A stretch of 64,000 nucleotides of DNA from Paludicola sp. MB14-C6 (lineage in GTDB: Bacteria; Bacillota; Clostridia; Oscillospirales; Ruminococcaceae): assembly GCF_030908625.1 (NCBI RefSeq), contig NZ_CP133133.1, positions 1,550,001-1,614,000 on the forward strand, written 5' to 3'. The notes under the pieces are model-generated. The model was not told the origin of the DNA. It was given only the letters and a program-made list of their open reading frames with translations, and ran no database searches. Below, one piece after another: positions 44,037-53,362 of the stretch. Position numbers and translations under genes: made by a program. Each line of letters starts with the position of its first letter. Within the stretch, counting starts at the first letter, position 1.

Positions 44037-45224
44037 TCAATTTATGTTTGCGATTGCTTTTATTTTATTTGCTTTATGAAAGGTTACTTTAAATAAAATA
44101 ACACCTAATAGCATAATGAATCCACATATTAATAAGACGTTTTTTACACCAAAGTGTTGACCTAAGTAACCACCAATTGGTGTAAAAATGATACGAGAGA
44201 AAATGGTGCCTAAGATAGCGTTAAATGATTGTGCAGTTGCACGTATGCTTTTCGGAACGGTATCACTAATATATTTTATTAAGCAATAACTAAAGCCAAC
44301 GTATCCGCATCCGCTTAAGAGGTTCACTCCTAAGATGACATATTGATTGGTAATAAAGAATAATAAAAACCATCTGAGTGCTGTTGCTAGTCCGGCAAAC
44401 AGCATTACTTTTTCTACGCCAAATTTCTTTTCTATTTTATATGCAAACCAGAAAAACGGTATTTCGGATAATGCAGATACAAATGATAACATACCAACCA
44501 TTTGAGAAGTTGCACCAATTACTTTGTTATAATAGATTGGGTAGAATTGAAAATAAAAAGATGTTCCCATAAAATATATAATATTAAATGCTAACATACA
44601 CAAAAGTGGTTTGTCTTTTAACAATACAGAATATTTTACTTTTTGATGTTTCTGGCGATGGCCTTCTACTTTAGGCAATAAGAAATATAGAGTACCCGTT
44701 ACTGCAAAAAAGCATGCCATAATCCAAAAGATACTTCCGTAATTCGAGCCTATTACGAAGCCAACCAACATTGCACAAATTGCGTAGCCTAAAGTGCCAC
44801 CAAGACGGATATGGCCAAAATCCCATTTGCTATGTTCCAATAATTCTAAAGAATAATTATCTTGTAATGTTAGCGCAGGAGTAAAGAATACAGAAAAAAG
44901 CATAACGCATATTGCTAGCCACAGCGTTGTCTTAAACATATAAAAAGACATACATACAAGCGTAGTTATAAGCAACAAAATTCCGATTATCTGATTCTTG
45001 CTTTTTGAGCGGTCGCTTATAATTCCCCAAAGCGGCTGTACCAACACTAATACTATGGTTGATACGGATTGTAATGCTCCAATTGCTGTCATATTAAAGC
45101 CTGATTGCGTTAAAAATAGGTTTAAATAGGTGTTATACATTGCTTGACCGGCATAAAAAATAATATAAATAAGAAAGATATTAACCGGAAAGCGATCTTT
45201 TATATTGGTTGATATTGAACTCAT
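44037..45224 (-). CDS. MFS transporter, probable oligosaccharide importer
   Basis: The 395-residue product has twelve predicted helices and the MFS loop WGIISDRSKSKNQ between helices 2 and 3. It resembles the LacY/nucleoside-symporter-like branch. The start chosen is MSSIS, four bases after GGGGG; an ATG five codons earlier has no site. Coupling to the GH9 gene suggests it takes up the sugar that enzyme cleaves. Substrate is inferred only from context. Confidence 0.85.
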   Translation of the reverse strand: MSSISTNIKDRFPVNIFLIYIIFYAGQAMYNTYLNLFLTQSGFNMTAIGALQSVSTIVLVLVQPLWGIISDRSKSKNQIIGILLLITTLVCMSFYMFKTTLWLAICVMLFSVFFTPALTLQDNYSLELLEHSKWDFGHIRLGGTLGYAICAMLVGFVIGSNYGSIFWIMACFFAVTGTLYFLLPKVEGHRQKHQKVKYSVLLKDKPLLCMLAFNIIYFMGTSFYFQFYPIYYNKVIGATSQMVGMLSFVSALSEIPFFWFAYKIEKKFGVEKVMLFAGLATALRWFLLFFITNQYVILGVNLLSGCGYVGFSYCLIKYISDTVPKSIRATAQSFNAILGTIFSRIIFTPIGGYLGQHFGVKNVLLICGFIMLLGVILFKVTFHKANKIKAIANIN

Positions 45225-45330
45225 AAATACCCCCGACATATAATTTCTGTCATTTTGTGTTTATTTTTCGAATAGTCGGTTCATGTATTTCAATTGAGTG
45301 TATCGTTGAACCTAGTACGATTACAAGCTA

Positions 45331-45379
45331 AGAGTATCATCTATTATTCAACAAGTCAATCTAATTTGTAAACTAGATT
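45331..45379 (-). promoter_or_regulatory. Promoter with adjacent inverted repeat for the MFS-GH9 pair
   Basis: On the minus strand TTGACT (45354-45359), 17 bases, TACTCT (45331-45336). The inverted repeat AATCTAGTTT/...AAATTAGATT (45358-45379) overlaps the -35 box and is a candidate operator. The remaining gap to 45539 holds no gene. Confidence 0.4.
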
Positions 45380-45539
45380 AACTTAAAAACTAAATTCTAC
45401 TCTTTAGCTAAAAACGTTTGTATGATTTTATAAATTATGCTATAGTGAAAATAAATAAAAGTTGATTTCTTGTGGTGTAGTGATATATGCACAATCAAAT
45501 TGTTTGGCAACAAGAAAAACTGAAACAAAGGGGTTTAAT

Positions 45540-46478
45540 GTGGATAATTTATTGCTATCGTTTCATATAATTTTGCCGCTTTTTATTATGCTGGCTTTAG
45601 GATACATTATAAAAGCGACAAAACTTGTAGATGACCATACTCTTGAGCAAATGAATGATGTTTGCTTTAAGGTGCTGTTCCCAATATTAATGTTCAATAA
45701 TATCTATAAAACGGAATTGAAATATGCTTTTAAACCAAAGCTTCTTCTTTTTGCGATCGGTAGTGTTATTTGTATCTTTTTGCTTCTTTGTTTTTTAGTA
45801 CCACTTATTGAGAAATCAAATTCCAAGCGTGGTGTTTTAATTCAAGGCATTTTCCGTTCTAATTTTGTTATTTTCGGATTACCTATCGCCATTTCGCTTT
45901 GCGGAGAAAAACACATTGGTCCTACTTCAATTTTAATCGCAATTATTGTTCCTCTGTATAATGCTTTGTCTGTAGTAATATTAGAAGTCTATCGTGGTGA
46001 AGGAGTACATATAAAACGTATCTTGAAAGGTATCATTACAAATCCACTCATTATTGGTGGTGTGATTGGGGTAATTGCTATGCTGCTTCATTTACAGCTT
46101 CCTGTACCGATTGATAAAACCATCAACGATTTAAGCAAAATTACAACCCCACTTGCGTTAATGCTCCTTGGTGCATCATTTCGTTTTTCAGATATTCGTT
46201 CGTATCGCAAACAAATCACAATTGGAGTACTCGGAAAGTTGATTATCATACCACTTATTTTTATTCCAATCAGCGTACTGCTCGGATTCCGTGGATACGA
46301 ATTGGTACCGTTAGTGGTTATGTTGGGGGCTCCTCCTGCTGTTTCTACTTATACGATTGCAGGAAAAATGGATGCAGACCAAACTCTTGCCGGGCAGTTA
46401 GTCGTATTCGGCTCTATTGGATGTATTGTTACCATGTTCTTGTGGATTTTTATCGGTAAACAGCTGTTCTTGTTTTAA
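45540..46478 (+). CDS. AEC-family permease (auxin efflux carrier-like)
   Basis: The 312-residue product has ten predicted helices and the family's two-repeat pattern, with LGYIIKATKLVDD at the start and PLALMLLGASFRF, GAPPAVSTYTIA in the second half. Such permeases move malate, organic acids or amino acid derivatives. The start is GTG, six bases after AAGGGG; the upstream in-frame codons do not look coding. It stands alone; substrate unknown. Confidence 0.87.
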   Translation: MDNLLLSFHIILPLFIMLALGYIIKATKLVDDHTLEQMNDVCFKVLFPILMFNNIYKTELKYAFKPKLLLFAIGSVICIFLLLCFLVPLIEKSNSKRGVLIQGIFRSNFVIFGLPIAISLCGEKHIGPTSILIAIIVPLYNALSVVILEVYRGEGVHIKRILKGIITNPLIIGGVIGVIAMLLHLQLPVPIDKTINDLSKITTPLALMLLGASFRFSDIRSYRKQITIGVLGKLIIIPLIFIPISVLLGFRGYELVPLVVMLGAPPAVSTYTIAGKMDADQTLAGQLVVFGSIGCIVTMFLWIFIGKQLFLF

Positions 46479-46579
46479 TGATATTTGTATGTTAATTGTT
46501 TTTTGTTTCCAAATTTTCATTGTTTTTTATAATAAATTATGATAGTATGGAATTATTATAAGGTAAGGAGGGTGACAGT

Positions 46580-47020
46580 ATGGTAATATGGCACATTATA
46601 TTTTGGGCTGTTTTGACAATTGCGTTAGTTTGCGCGGAAATTGGAACGGTTCAAATGATAGCTATTTGGTTTGGTGCTGGAAGTTTAGCAGCGTTTGTTT
46701 CTGCTTTCTTTGGAATTAGCTTTCAGCTACAGATTATAATCTTCATCACAGTATCCATTATCCTTCTCATTTTGACAAGACCTATTGTAAAAAAATATAC
46801 AAAAGGAAAACATATTGCAACAAATGCGGATAGTATTATTGGAAAAACTTGCGTTGTTATTGAAAAAATTGATAATCTTAGAAATACAGGTCGTGTTCAT
46901 GTAAATGGACTGGATTGGACCGCGCGAGCACAAGAAGATACCGATACATTTGAAGTGGATTCTGTTTGTGTGGTTGTTGATATTCAGGGCGTAAAAGCGA
47001 TTGTAAAACCAGTTGCGTAA
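46580..47020 (+). CDS. NfeD-like membrane protein
   Basis: The 146-residue product has two or three N-terminal helices followed by a C-terminal OB-fold-like soluble domain (~85-146; IIGKTCVVIEKI, GRVHVNGLDWTARAQ). This short NfeD form pairs with SPFH proteins in many bacteria and is thought to organise membrane microdomains. AGGAGG precedes the ATG. It lies 41 bases before the SPFH gene, supporting a joint role. Confidence 0.9.
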   Translation: MVIWHIIFWAVLTIALVCAEIGTVQMIAIWFGAGSLAAFVSAFFGISFQLQIIIFITVSIILLILTRPIVKKYTKGKHIATNADSIIGKTCVVIEKIDNLRNTGRVHVNGLDWTARAQEDTDTFEVDSVCVVVDIQGVKAIVKPVA

Positions 47021-47061
47021 AAAATACAAGTTCATATCAAATGAAAGAAAAGGAGTTTATT

Positions 47062-48006
47062 ATGGATCCGATTTTAATTGTACTTGGTTTAATTATTGTA
47101 TTACTCATTATCTTTGTCCTTCAAATTAAGGTGGTACCACAAGCACAGGTTTACGTTATTGAGCGAATTGGTGCTTATCATGCAACTTGGGGAACCGGTA
47201 TGCACGTTTTGATTCCTTTTGTGGATCGTATCGCAAAAAAAGTATCTTTAAAAGAATTTGTGGTAGATTTTAAGCCGCAACCTGTTATTACAAAAGATAA
47301 CGTTACAATGCAAATCGACACGGTTGTATTCTATCAAATCACAGATGCAAAATTATTTACATATGGCGTAAACAATCCGTTATCTGCAATTGAAAACCTA
47401 ACTGCAACAACCTTACGTAACATTGTTGGTGAGTTAGAGCTTGACTCAACATTAACCTCTCGTGATACTGTTAATACAAAAATTACAGCAATCCTAGACC
47501 AAGCATCTGATAAATGGGGTATTAAAGTAAATCGTGTGGAATTAAAAAATATTCTACCTCCTCGTGAAATTCAAGATGCAATGGAACGTCAAATGAAAGC
47601 GGAACGTGAACGTCGTGAAAGCATTCTAAGAGCAGAAGGCGAAAAGCGCTCTCAAATCCTTGTTGCTGAAGGTGAAAGAGAATCTCAAATTCTTCGTGCA
47701 GAGGCTGTTAAAGAAGCAACCATTTTGCAAGCTGATGCAATTAGAGAAAAACAAATTCGTGAAGCAGAGGGTGAAGCACAAGCAATCACTATGGTACAAA
47801 AGGCCTATGCTGAAAGCTTGAAGCTTTTAACACAAGCAAATCCAAGCGACCAAGTTCTTGCTATTAAGAGCCTTGAAGCATTCCAAAAGGCTGCTGATGG
47901 AAAAGCAACCAAGATTATTATTCCAAGTAATATTCAAGGAATGGCAGGTCTTGCAACATCATTAAAAGAGCTTTTTACAACTGATGTGGAAACAAAAGAA
48001 GAATAA
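47062..48006 (+). CDS. SPFH/band-7 membrane protein (QmcA/paraslipin type)
   Basis: The 314-residue product has one N-terminal helix (~residues 4-20), an SPFH domain (VYVIERIGAYHATWGTG to about residue 190), and an alanine/glutamate-rich coiled coil (KAERERRESILRAEGEKRSQ region, ~185-260). The start chosen is ATGGATCCG six bases after AAGGAG. It pairs with the NfeD-like gene; such proteins form oligomeric membrane scaffolds. A terminator at 48012-48037 ends the unit. Confidence 0.93.
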   Translation: MDPILIVLGLIIVLLIIFVLQIKVVPQAQVYVIERIGAYHATWGTGMHVLIPFVDRIAKKVSLKEFVVDFKPQPVITKDNVTMQIDTVVFYQITDAKLFTYGVNNPLSAIENLTATTLRNIVGELELDSTLTSRDTVNTKITAILDQASDKWGIKVNRVELKNILPPREIQDAMERQMKAERERRESILRAEGEKRSQILVAEGERESQILRAEAVKEATILQADAIREKQIREAEGEAQAITMVQKAYAESLKLLTQANPSDQVLAIKSLEAFQKAADGKATKIIIPSNIQGMAGLATSLKELFTTDVETKEE

Positions 48007-48011
48007 AGTGA

Positions 48012-48037
48012 AAAGAGGCAGCTTAGCTGCCTCTTTT
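48012..48037 (+). terminator. Terminator after the SPFH gene
   Basis: AAAGAGGCAGC pairs with GCTGCCTCTTT around TTA. Confidence 0.88.
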
Positions 48038-48046
48038 ATGCAATAA

Positions 48047-48091
48047 TAAAAAATGCAGATGCATCGTCACTTTCATGTATCTGCATTTTTG
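48047..48091 (-). terminator. Terminator after thiT
   Basis: AAAAATGCAGAT pairs with ATCTGCATTTTT, extended by GCAT/ATGT, with T runs on both strands; it ends the minus-strand thiT transcript. Confidence 0.75.
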
Positions 48092-48105
48092 CTATGTAAT
48101 GGTAT

Positions 48106-48783
48106 TTATTTTATGATTGGTGTCTCTAACGTATTTGTCTTAATTTTTTGATTTAATGCGGGGATTTTACCAATAACTACAGCACCAATTGCAGTAATAA
48201 TGATTTCGGGTATCATGTAAGTTGCATTGTAAACAAAGGAATAGAAAGTTGCAAGTCCAATTCCGGAGAAGGAGTTAAGTACTTTTGCACCGATTTCGGC
48301 GATTGCATCTTGGGTAAAGAACCATTCAGCATAGGAACCAAAGAAGATAGCACCTGAGGTAAAGTGCATCAAAAAGCGTAGCACCAACGCAAAAATGGAA
48401 CCAACTGCAAGTGCGGTTGCTGGTTTTTCAAATTTATCTCGAAATAATCCGCCAAATCCTAAAACTGTATAGGCAAGAATATAGTCAATCAAGCAAACAC
48501 AAACAGCTTTCCACAATACCATTTGGTCATCACCAGGTAAAAAGAATGCAGAAACAGTTTTAAATCCTGTTAACATTTGAATGATACTAAAGATAAATGC
48601 AGATAGTAACCCCCATTTTACTCCATAACGGTAAGCGATTAAAATGATAGGCAAAGCGCTCATAATAGTAACGCTTCCGCCTAAGGGCAATCCCGGTAAA
48701 AAGCTTGATACAATCGTTAGAACGGTTGCAGTTGCAATTAAAATTGCACTCTCGGTTAAACGCTTGGTATTTACTTTTGTCAT
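48106..48783 (-). CDS. thiT: Thiamine ECF transporter substrate-binding subunit
   Basis: S component for thiamine uptake through a shared ECF module. The 225-residue product has six helices and the ThiT-like segments ESAILIATATVLTIVSSFLPGLPLGGSVT (core LPGLPLGGSVT), MLPIILIAYRYGVKWG-like (SALPIILIAYRYG) and LRFLMHFTSGAIFFGSYA. The upstream TPP riboswitch confirms the thiamine link. AGGAGG precedes the ATG. No ECF energising genes are near. Confidence 0.94.
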   Translation of the reverse strand: MTKVNTKRLTESAILIATATVLTIVSSFLPGLPLGGSVTIMSALPIILIAYRYGVKWGLLSAFIFSIIQMLTGFKTVSAFFLPGDDQMVLWKAVCVCLIDYILAYTVLGFGGLFRDKFEKPATALAVGSIFALVLRFLMHFTSGAIFFGSYAEWFFTQDAIAEIGAKVLNSFSGIGLATFYSFVYNATYMIPEIIITAIGAVVIGKIPALNQKIKTNTLETPIIK

Positions 48784-48851
48784 AAAATGACCTCCTGTTG
48801 ATATTAAATATAGGTTTGATTACTCCCTAAGTTTAAGATAATAGTAGAAAT

Positions 48852-48884
48852 AAAAAATCACGAAGGAATTTCCCTCGTGATTCG
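48852..48884 (-). terminator. Riboswitch-controlled terminator before thiT
   Basis: AATCACGAGGGAA can pair with TTCCTTCGTGATT (minus strand), followed by TTTTT. It stands between the TPP aptamer and thiT and is the expected off-state hairpin. Confidence 0.85.
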
Positions 48885-48912
48885 ATTTGATAATTAATTT
48901 ATTTAATTATGA

Positions 48913-49006
48913 CAATCTTCCTACGATGGCATTATCCATTTCAGGTTAAAGGGTTTAAAGCAAAGCTTAATCTCAGCCGAGTAAAACTCTAAGGCTCCCC
49001 TGATCG
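48913..49006 (-). promoter_or_regulatory. TPP riboswitch aptamer
   Basis: On the minus strand: AGGGGAGCC, GGCTGAGATTA, ACCCTTTAACCTGA, GGATAATGCCATCGTAGGAA, the thi-box elements in order and at normal spacing. It would shut off thiT when thiamine pyrophosphate is abundant. Confidence 0.96.
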
Positions 49007-49012
49007 TTTTTC

Positions 49013-49041
49013 ATTATAGTCGTATTTTTATTGCTTGTCAA
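49013..49041 (-). promoter_or_regulatory. Perfect consensus promoter for the TPP riboswitch-thiT unit
   Basis: TTGACA (49036-49041), 17 bases, TATAAT (49013-49018) on the minus strand. It overlaps the last codons and stop of the upstream membrane-protein gene. Confidence 0.85.
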
Positions 49042-49540
49042 TAGCATGTAGACTTTCTTTATTTTTATATTCAATAACATATCTTCCATGCTGCTTGGCT
49101 AGATTAAATTCATCGCCTTCTTGCATAACGAGTTGCATGTCTGCCAATAACTTCATTTGAGCTTTGGGCATCATACGAATATCATATAAATTATGGTTTC
49201 TTAAAGCAATGGTAAAATCGGCGTTGTTGCAAATAAATGCTTCAATATCATAATAGTTGTATGTCGTAGTAAGCTTACCGGTATATAAATAAAACGACAT
49301 GAAGAAGCCCAACATACCGCCTAGAGCTGTTAATAAAATACTGAGTCCAACAGAAAAAGCAAGTAAAGATAAAGCAAAAAAAGCACCAGCAAAAACCCAA
49401 ATGGTAAGAATAATAAGCCAAGTACCCGTTGTATAAACTGCTAATGAATCTTTTTCTGGAATTACTTTTGTTGTTTTTCCTAAAATAGAGCCATTTGCAC
49501 CGAATCGTTTTTTCATATTTAAGACCATGACTTCAATCAT
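49028..49540 (-). CDS. Small membrane protein of unknown function
   Basis: I do not recognise the family. The ~170-residue product has a basic N-terminus, two adjacent membrane helices (about residues 40-90 of the frame: WLIILTIWVFAGAFFALSLL, then ILLTALGGMLGFFMSFYLY) and a soluble C-terminal domain (DIEAFICNNADFTIALRN, DIRMMPKAQMKLL). The start is uncertain: the ATG at 49538-49540 is used, but an upstream TTG and downstream ATG codons are possible and none has an ideal ribosome site. It lies upstream of thiT but thiT has its own promoter. Confidence 0.6.
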   Translation of the reverse strand: MIEVMVLNMKKRFGANGSILGKTTKVIPEKDSLAVYTTGTWLIILTIWVFAGAFFALSLLAFSVGLSILLTALGGMLGFFMSFYLYTGKLTTTYNYYDIEAFICNNADFTIALRNHNLYDIRMMPKAQMKLLADMQLVMQEGDEFNLAKQHGRYVIEYKNKESLHAIDKQ

Positions 49541-49700
49541 TTTATTTGAAATCAAATTCCTTTCTCTTTATTTCCTTAATTTTATTATAAGGGATATTCA
49601 AATATGTGTCAAACAAATAGATTATGAACAAACATTAGTTGTATTTTGTATGTTTGGTTGCATAATATTGTATAGATAACGAGTAGAAAGAGGGGTTGTT

Positions 49701-49976
49701 ATGTTAGAAAATAATCGTGATAACAATACCTCAAACGCATATCAAAAAGCAAAGAAAATCAGTGATTCTAAATGCCCTTATTATGTAAACCCTTGCGAAA
49801 TAGTTGCTGTAGCTGCTGCACTTAGCTTATTGCTTGGAAATAACCTAGAAACTTGCCAAATTTCAACGTTGGTAAATCTATTGAATGTGTTGTCTCAAAA
49901 TCTATCTTCCATCGTGGTGCAGCGTGAAATTAACAGTGGGCAATCTGTTATTGTAGAGTCCACACCTTTATTATAG
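49701..49976 (+). CDS. Small conserved-looking protein of unknown function
   Basis: The 91-residue product starts behind GAAAGAGGGG and contains a hydrophobic Ala/Leu helix (CEIVAVAAALSLLLGNNLE, ~residues 32-50) with two cysteines just before it and one after (CPYYVNPC; ETCQ). The helix is too short and too helical-repeat-like to be certain as a membrane span. It could be a spore or cell-surface small protein. It stands alone between convergently separated units; no function can be assigned. Confidence 0.6.
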   Translation: MLENNRDNNTSNAYQKAKKISDSKCPYYVNPCEIVAVAAALSLLLGNNLETCQISTLVNLLNVLSQNLSSIVVQREINSGQSVIVESTPLL

Positions 49977-50004
49977 TATCTTAATAACAATTAATGAAAA
50001 AAGC

Positions 50005-50033
50005 TTGTATACAATATCGTTGTAAGGTATAAT
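50005..50033 (+). promoter_or_regulatory. Sigma-A promoter for rnhA
   Basis: TTGTAT (50005-50010), 17 bases, TATAAT (50028-50033), 38 bases before the rnhA ATG. Confidence 0.6.
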
Positions 50034-50071
50034 TATATGTTGAAAAACCAGATGAAAGGCAGGATTTTATA

Positions 50072-50527
50072 ATGCCAAAAAACCATGTTCAAATCTATAC
50101 AGATGGGGCTTGCAGCGGAAATCCAGGCCCTGGTGGTTGGGGCGCAATTCTTGTTAGTGGTACACATGAAAAAGAGCTTTGTGGTGGGGAACCAAATACC
50201 ACAAACAATCGAATGGAACTAACTGCTGTGATATCTGCGTTACAAGCATTAAAACGACCTTGTGAAGTAACTCTTACGACAGACTCTAAGTATATTGTAG
50301 ATGCCGTTACCCAAGGATGGGCAAAAAAATGGCGTGCGAATAACTGGATGAGAAATAACAAAGATAAAGCATTAAATGCTGATTTATGGCAACAGCTTTT
50401 AGATTTACTCGAGATTAATGACGTTACCTTTGTATGGGTAAAAGGTCATGCTGGTCACAGCTATAACGAGCGTTGTGATCGTTTGGCAGTTGCATATTAT
50501 TTGAACTTAAGTAAAAGTAAAATATAG
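50072..50527 (+). CDS. rnhA: Ribonuclease HI
   Basis: It degrades the RNA strand of RNA-DNA hybrids. The 151-residue product has all catalytic residues in order: D in [18 protein letters not shown] in NRMELTAV, D in [11 protein letters not shown] and the final H/D in [16 protein letters not shown]. It is of the compact bacterial type without an N-terminal hybrid-binding domain. It has its own promoter; the next gene also has one. Confidence 0.97.
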   Translation: MPKNHVQIYTDGACSGNPGPGGWGAILVSGTHEKELCGGEPNTTNNRMELTAVISALQALKRPCEVTLTTDSKYIVDAVTQGWAKKWRANNWMRNNKDKALNADLWQQLLDLLEINDVTFVWVKGHAGHSYNERCDRLAVAYYLNLSKSKI

Positions 50528-50552
50528 GAAATAACAATTTGAAATTCATCTA

Positions 50553-50581
50553 TTGCATTTCATACTAAAACGGTATATAAT
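50553..50581 (+). promoter_or_regulatory. Sigma-A promoter for nifS-iscU-mnmA
   Basis: TTGCAT (50553-50558), 17 bases, TATAAT (50576-50581). No IscR-like gene or obvious operator is present. Confidence 0.6.
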
Positions 50582-50633
50582 ATAGGTATTCAAATTGAAA
50601 GGCGGTTTTACCGTAAGGAGGTTTCATTTCTTG

Positions 50634-51794
50634 AATAAATTTGTTTATGCAGATAATGCAGCTACAACCAAAATCAGCGACAGTGTTTTTAACGCAATGC
50701 TTCCTTATTTAAAAGACAACTACGGTAACCCTTCCAGTATTTATTCCATCGGAAGAGATGCTAGAAAAGCAATCGAGGTTGCGCGTCAAAAGGTGGCAAA
50801 AGCAATTAATGCACAGCCGAATGAGATATATTTTACAGGTTGCGGCACAGAAGCCGATAACTGGGCAATTAAAAGTACTGTAGAATTGTTAAAAAATAAA
50901 GGAAAAACACATATTGTGACTTCTGAATTTGAACATCATGCGATTTTACACACTTGTAAAACACTTGAAAAGCAAGGCTTTCAAGTAACATATGTTCCTG
51001 TATCTGAAGAGGGATATGTTTCTCCAAAACACATTGAAGAAGCAATTACCGATAAAACGGCAATCGTTTCTATTATGTATGCAAATAATGAAATCGGAAC
51101 AATTCAACCAATTAAAGAAATCGGCGATATTTGCCGCAGAAAGGGTGTTCTTTTTCATACAGATGCTGTACAAGCTGTTGGAAATGTACCAATTGATGTA
51201 GTAGATGAAAAAATCGATATGCTTTCTTTATCAGGACATAAAATCCACGCTCCAAAAGGAATCGGAGTTTTATATGTAAAACGTGGGGTACCGTTAATGA
51301 ACTTTATTGACGGTGGTGCACAGGAACGAAACCGCAGAGGTGGAACTGAAAATTTAGCAAGTATTGTTGGTCTTGGACAAGCGATGGAAGATGCAACTAC
51401 AGGTTTGGAAGAGCGTTGTGCAAAGGTTTCTAAAATGCGTGATCGTTTGATTGACAGTATTCTAACAACCATTCCTAAATGTCGTTTGAACGGTGGAAAA
51501 AATCGTTTGTGTGGTAATGTGAATATCTCATTTGAAGCAGTTGAGGGTGAAGCTCTTTTACTTCGATTGGATATGCAAGGTATTTGTGGATCCTCCGGTT
51601 CCGCTTGTACATCCGGTGCATTGGATCCATCCCATGTATTAATGGCAATTGGGCTACCACATGAAATTGCACATGGTTCTTTAAGATTGAGCTTAAACGA
51701 GTATAATACAGATGAAGATGTTGATTATATATTAGAGGTATTACCAAAGGTAATTACGACTCTACGTGCAATGTCACCAATATGGAAAGGCTAA
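50634..51794 (+). CDS. nifS: Cysteine desulfurase (NifS/IscS)
   Basis: PLP enzyme that takes sulfur from cysteine for Fe-S clusters and tRNA thiolation. The start is TTG, nine bases after AGGAGG. The 386-residue product has [19 protein letters not shown], the PLP lysine in [11 protein letters not shown] and the active-site loop [16 protein letters not shown] with the catalytic Cys. Downstream iscU and mnmA are its likely sulfur acceptors. Confidence 0.96.
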   Translation, partial: NKFVYADNAATTKISDSVFNAMLPYLKDNYGNPSSIYSIGRDARKAIEVARQKVAKAINAQPNEIYFTGCGTEADNWAIKSTVELLKNKGKTHIVTSEFEHHAILHTCKTLEKQGFQVTYVPVSEEGYVSPKHIEEAITDKTAIVSIMYANNEIGTIQPIKEIGDICRRKGVLFHTDAVQAVGNVPIDVVDEKIDMLSLSGHKIHAPKGIGVLYVKRGVPLMNFIDGGAQERNRRGGTENLASIVGLGQAMEDATTGLEERCAKVSKMRDRLIDSILTTIPKCRLNGGKNRLCGNVNISFEAVEGEALLLRLDMQGICGSSGSACTSGALDPSHVLMAIGLPHEIAHGSLRLSLNEYNTDEDVDYILEVLPKVITTLRAMSPIWKG

Positions 51795-51914
51795 TCGGCG
51801 AGCCGCCGATGGCATTATAGGGGTTTTCTTACCAAACCAAGCAGTCATATATGTATTATGAAGATATCGTATACGAATGAACGAAATAGATAAGATAAAA
51901 GAAAGGAAATTAAT

Positions 51915-52340
51915 ATGATATATAGCGATAAAGTAATGGATCATTTTTCAAATCCAAGAAACGTTGGCGAATTAGCTGATGCAAATGGAATTGGTGAAGT
52001 GGGTAACGCAAAATGCGGCGATATCATGAAGATGTATATCAAAGTTGAAAATAATGTGATTACCGATATTAGTTTTAAAACATTCGGTTGCGGAGCTGCA
52101 ATTGCAACGAGCTCAATTGCAACAGAAATGATTAAAGGCAAAACAATTGATGACGCATTAAAGCTTACGAATAAAGCAGTAGTTGAAGCATTGGAAGGTC
52201 TTCCAACTTCAAAAATTCACTGTTCTGTATTAGCAGAGCAAGCAATCAAAGCTGCAGTTTCAGATTATTATAAACGACAAGGAATTGATCCAACTCCAAT
52301 CGTTGGTGATATAGAGGAATGCCATGCTTGCCACGCCTAA
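51915..52340 (+). CDS. iscU: Fe-S cluster scaffold protein IscU/NifU N-terminal type
   Basis: It assembles nascent Fe-S clusters with NifS. The 141-residue product has the three ligand cysteines in NAKCGDIMKMYI, FGCGAAIATSS and KIHCSVLAEQAI and ends in a CHACHA tail. AAAGGA precedes the ATG. It lies 120 bases after nifS and overlaps mnmA by 17 bases. Confidence 0.96.
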   Translation: MIYSDKVMDHFSNPRNVGELADANGIGEVGNAKCGDIMKMYIKVENNVITDISFKTFGCGAAIATSSIATEMIKGKTIDDALKLTNKAVVEALEGLPTSKIHCSVLAEQAIKAAVSDYYKRQGIDPTPIVGDIEECHACHA

Positions 52341-53361
52341 GAAAGTATTAGTCGCATTAAGCGGCGGTGTAGACTCCAGCGTCTGCGTACATCTTTTAAA
52401 GGAACAAGGTTATGAGGTACATTGCGTTGTGCTTTGTATGTCTGATGCACATGATGAAACAGTAGAAGCAGCAAAAGATGCTGCTTCTTCTTTGAATGTG
52501 CCTTTAGAAGTAGTCGATATGAAAGCAGAGTTTGAACGAGATGTAATTTCTTATTTTATTGAAGAATATAAAAATGGAAGAACACCAAATCCATGTATTG
52601 TTTGTAATCCAAAAGTGAAATTCCATGCCTTAGTGGAAACTGCAAATCGTCTTGGATGTGAACTCATTGCCACAGGACATTACGCACGTTTGCAACAAGA
52701 TGGTGAATACACTCTCTTATTGCGTGGGGAAAGCTTAAAACGAGATCAATCCTATATGTTATATCGTTTAACACAACGAGAGCTATCTCGATTGATGTTT
52801 CCGTTAGCCGAACTTGAAAAACCATATGTGCGTGAAATCGCTGCTAGCTTGGGACTTTCTTGTGCAACTAAACCGGATAGTCAAGAAAACTGTTTTATTG
52901 AAGATAACGATTATGCAGGATATATTGAACGTAGAATTGGTAAAATGAAAACAGGTAATTTTATTTCTCCGGAAGGAACTGTTTGCGGAAAGCATAAAGG
53001 AATCTTACACTATACGGTTGGTCAACGAAAAGGATTGGGTATTGCGTTAGGTCGTCCCGTTTTCGTAAAAGAGATTAACCCCAAAACAAATCAAATTATA
53101 CTTGCAAACAAGGGCGATGATTTATATGAGGATACGATTATTACAAAGGTAACGACGATCAATGGTATCCCATTTGAAGCGCCTTTTGAAGCACAAGTTA
53201 AAATACGTTCTACAGCAATTCCAACTCAAGCAACAATTATTCCGATAGACGAAGTTACGGCAAGGGTTGTATTTGAAACACCGCAACGTGCAGTTGCAAA
53301 AGGACAATCTCTAGTAATCTATGATGGTGATGTTGTTCTTGGTGGCGGTTTTATTAGTTAG
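52324..53361 (+). CDS. mnmA: tRNA-uridine 2-sulfurtransferase
   Basis: MnmA thiolates U34 of tRNA-Lys, -Glu and -Gln. The 345-residue product has the PP-loop ALSGGVDSSVC, catalytic cysteines in NPCIVCNPKVKF and SQENCFIEDNDY, and TVGQRKGLGIALG. The ATG overlaps the end of iscU with GAGG six bases upstream, indicating translational coupling to the sulfur donor pathway. Confidence 0.96.
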   Translation: MLATPKKVLVALSGGVDSSVCVHLLKEQGYEVHCVVLCMSDAHDETVEAAKDAASSLNVPLEVVDMKAEFERDVISYFIEEYKNGRTPNPCIVCNPKVKFHALVETANRLGCELIATGHYARLQQDGEYTLLLRGESLKRDQSYMLYRLTQRELSRLMFPLAELEKPYVREIAASLGLSCATKPDSQENCFIEDNDYAGYIERRIGKMKTGNFISPEGTVCGKHKGILHYTVGQRKGLGIALGRPVFVKEINPKTNQIILANKGDDLYEDTIITKVTTINGIPFEAPFEAQVKIRSTAIPTQATIIPIDEVTARVVFETPQRAVAKGQSLVIYDGDVVLGGGFIS

Positions 53362-53362
53362 A

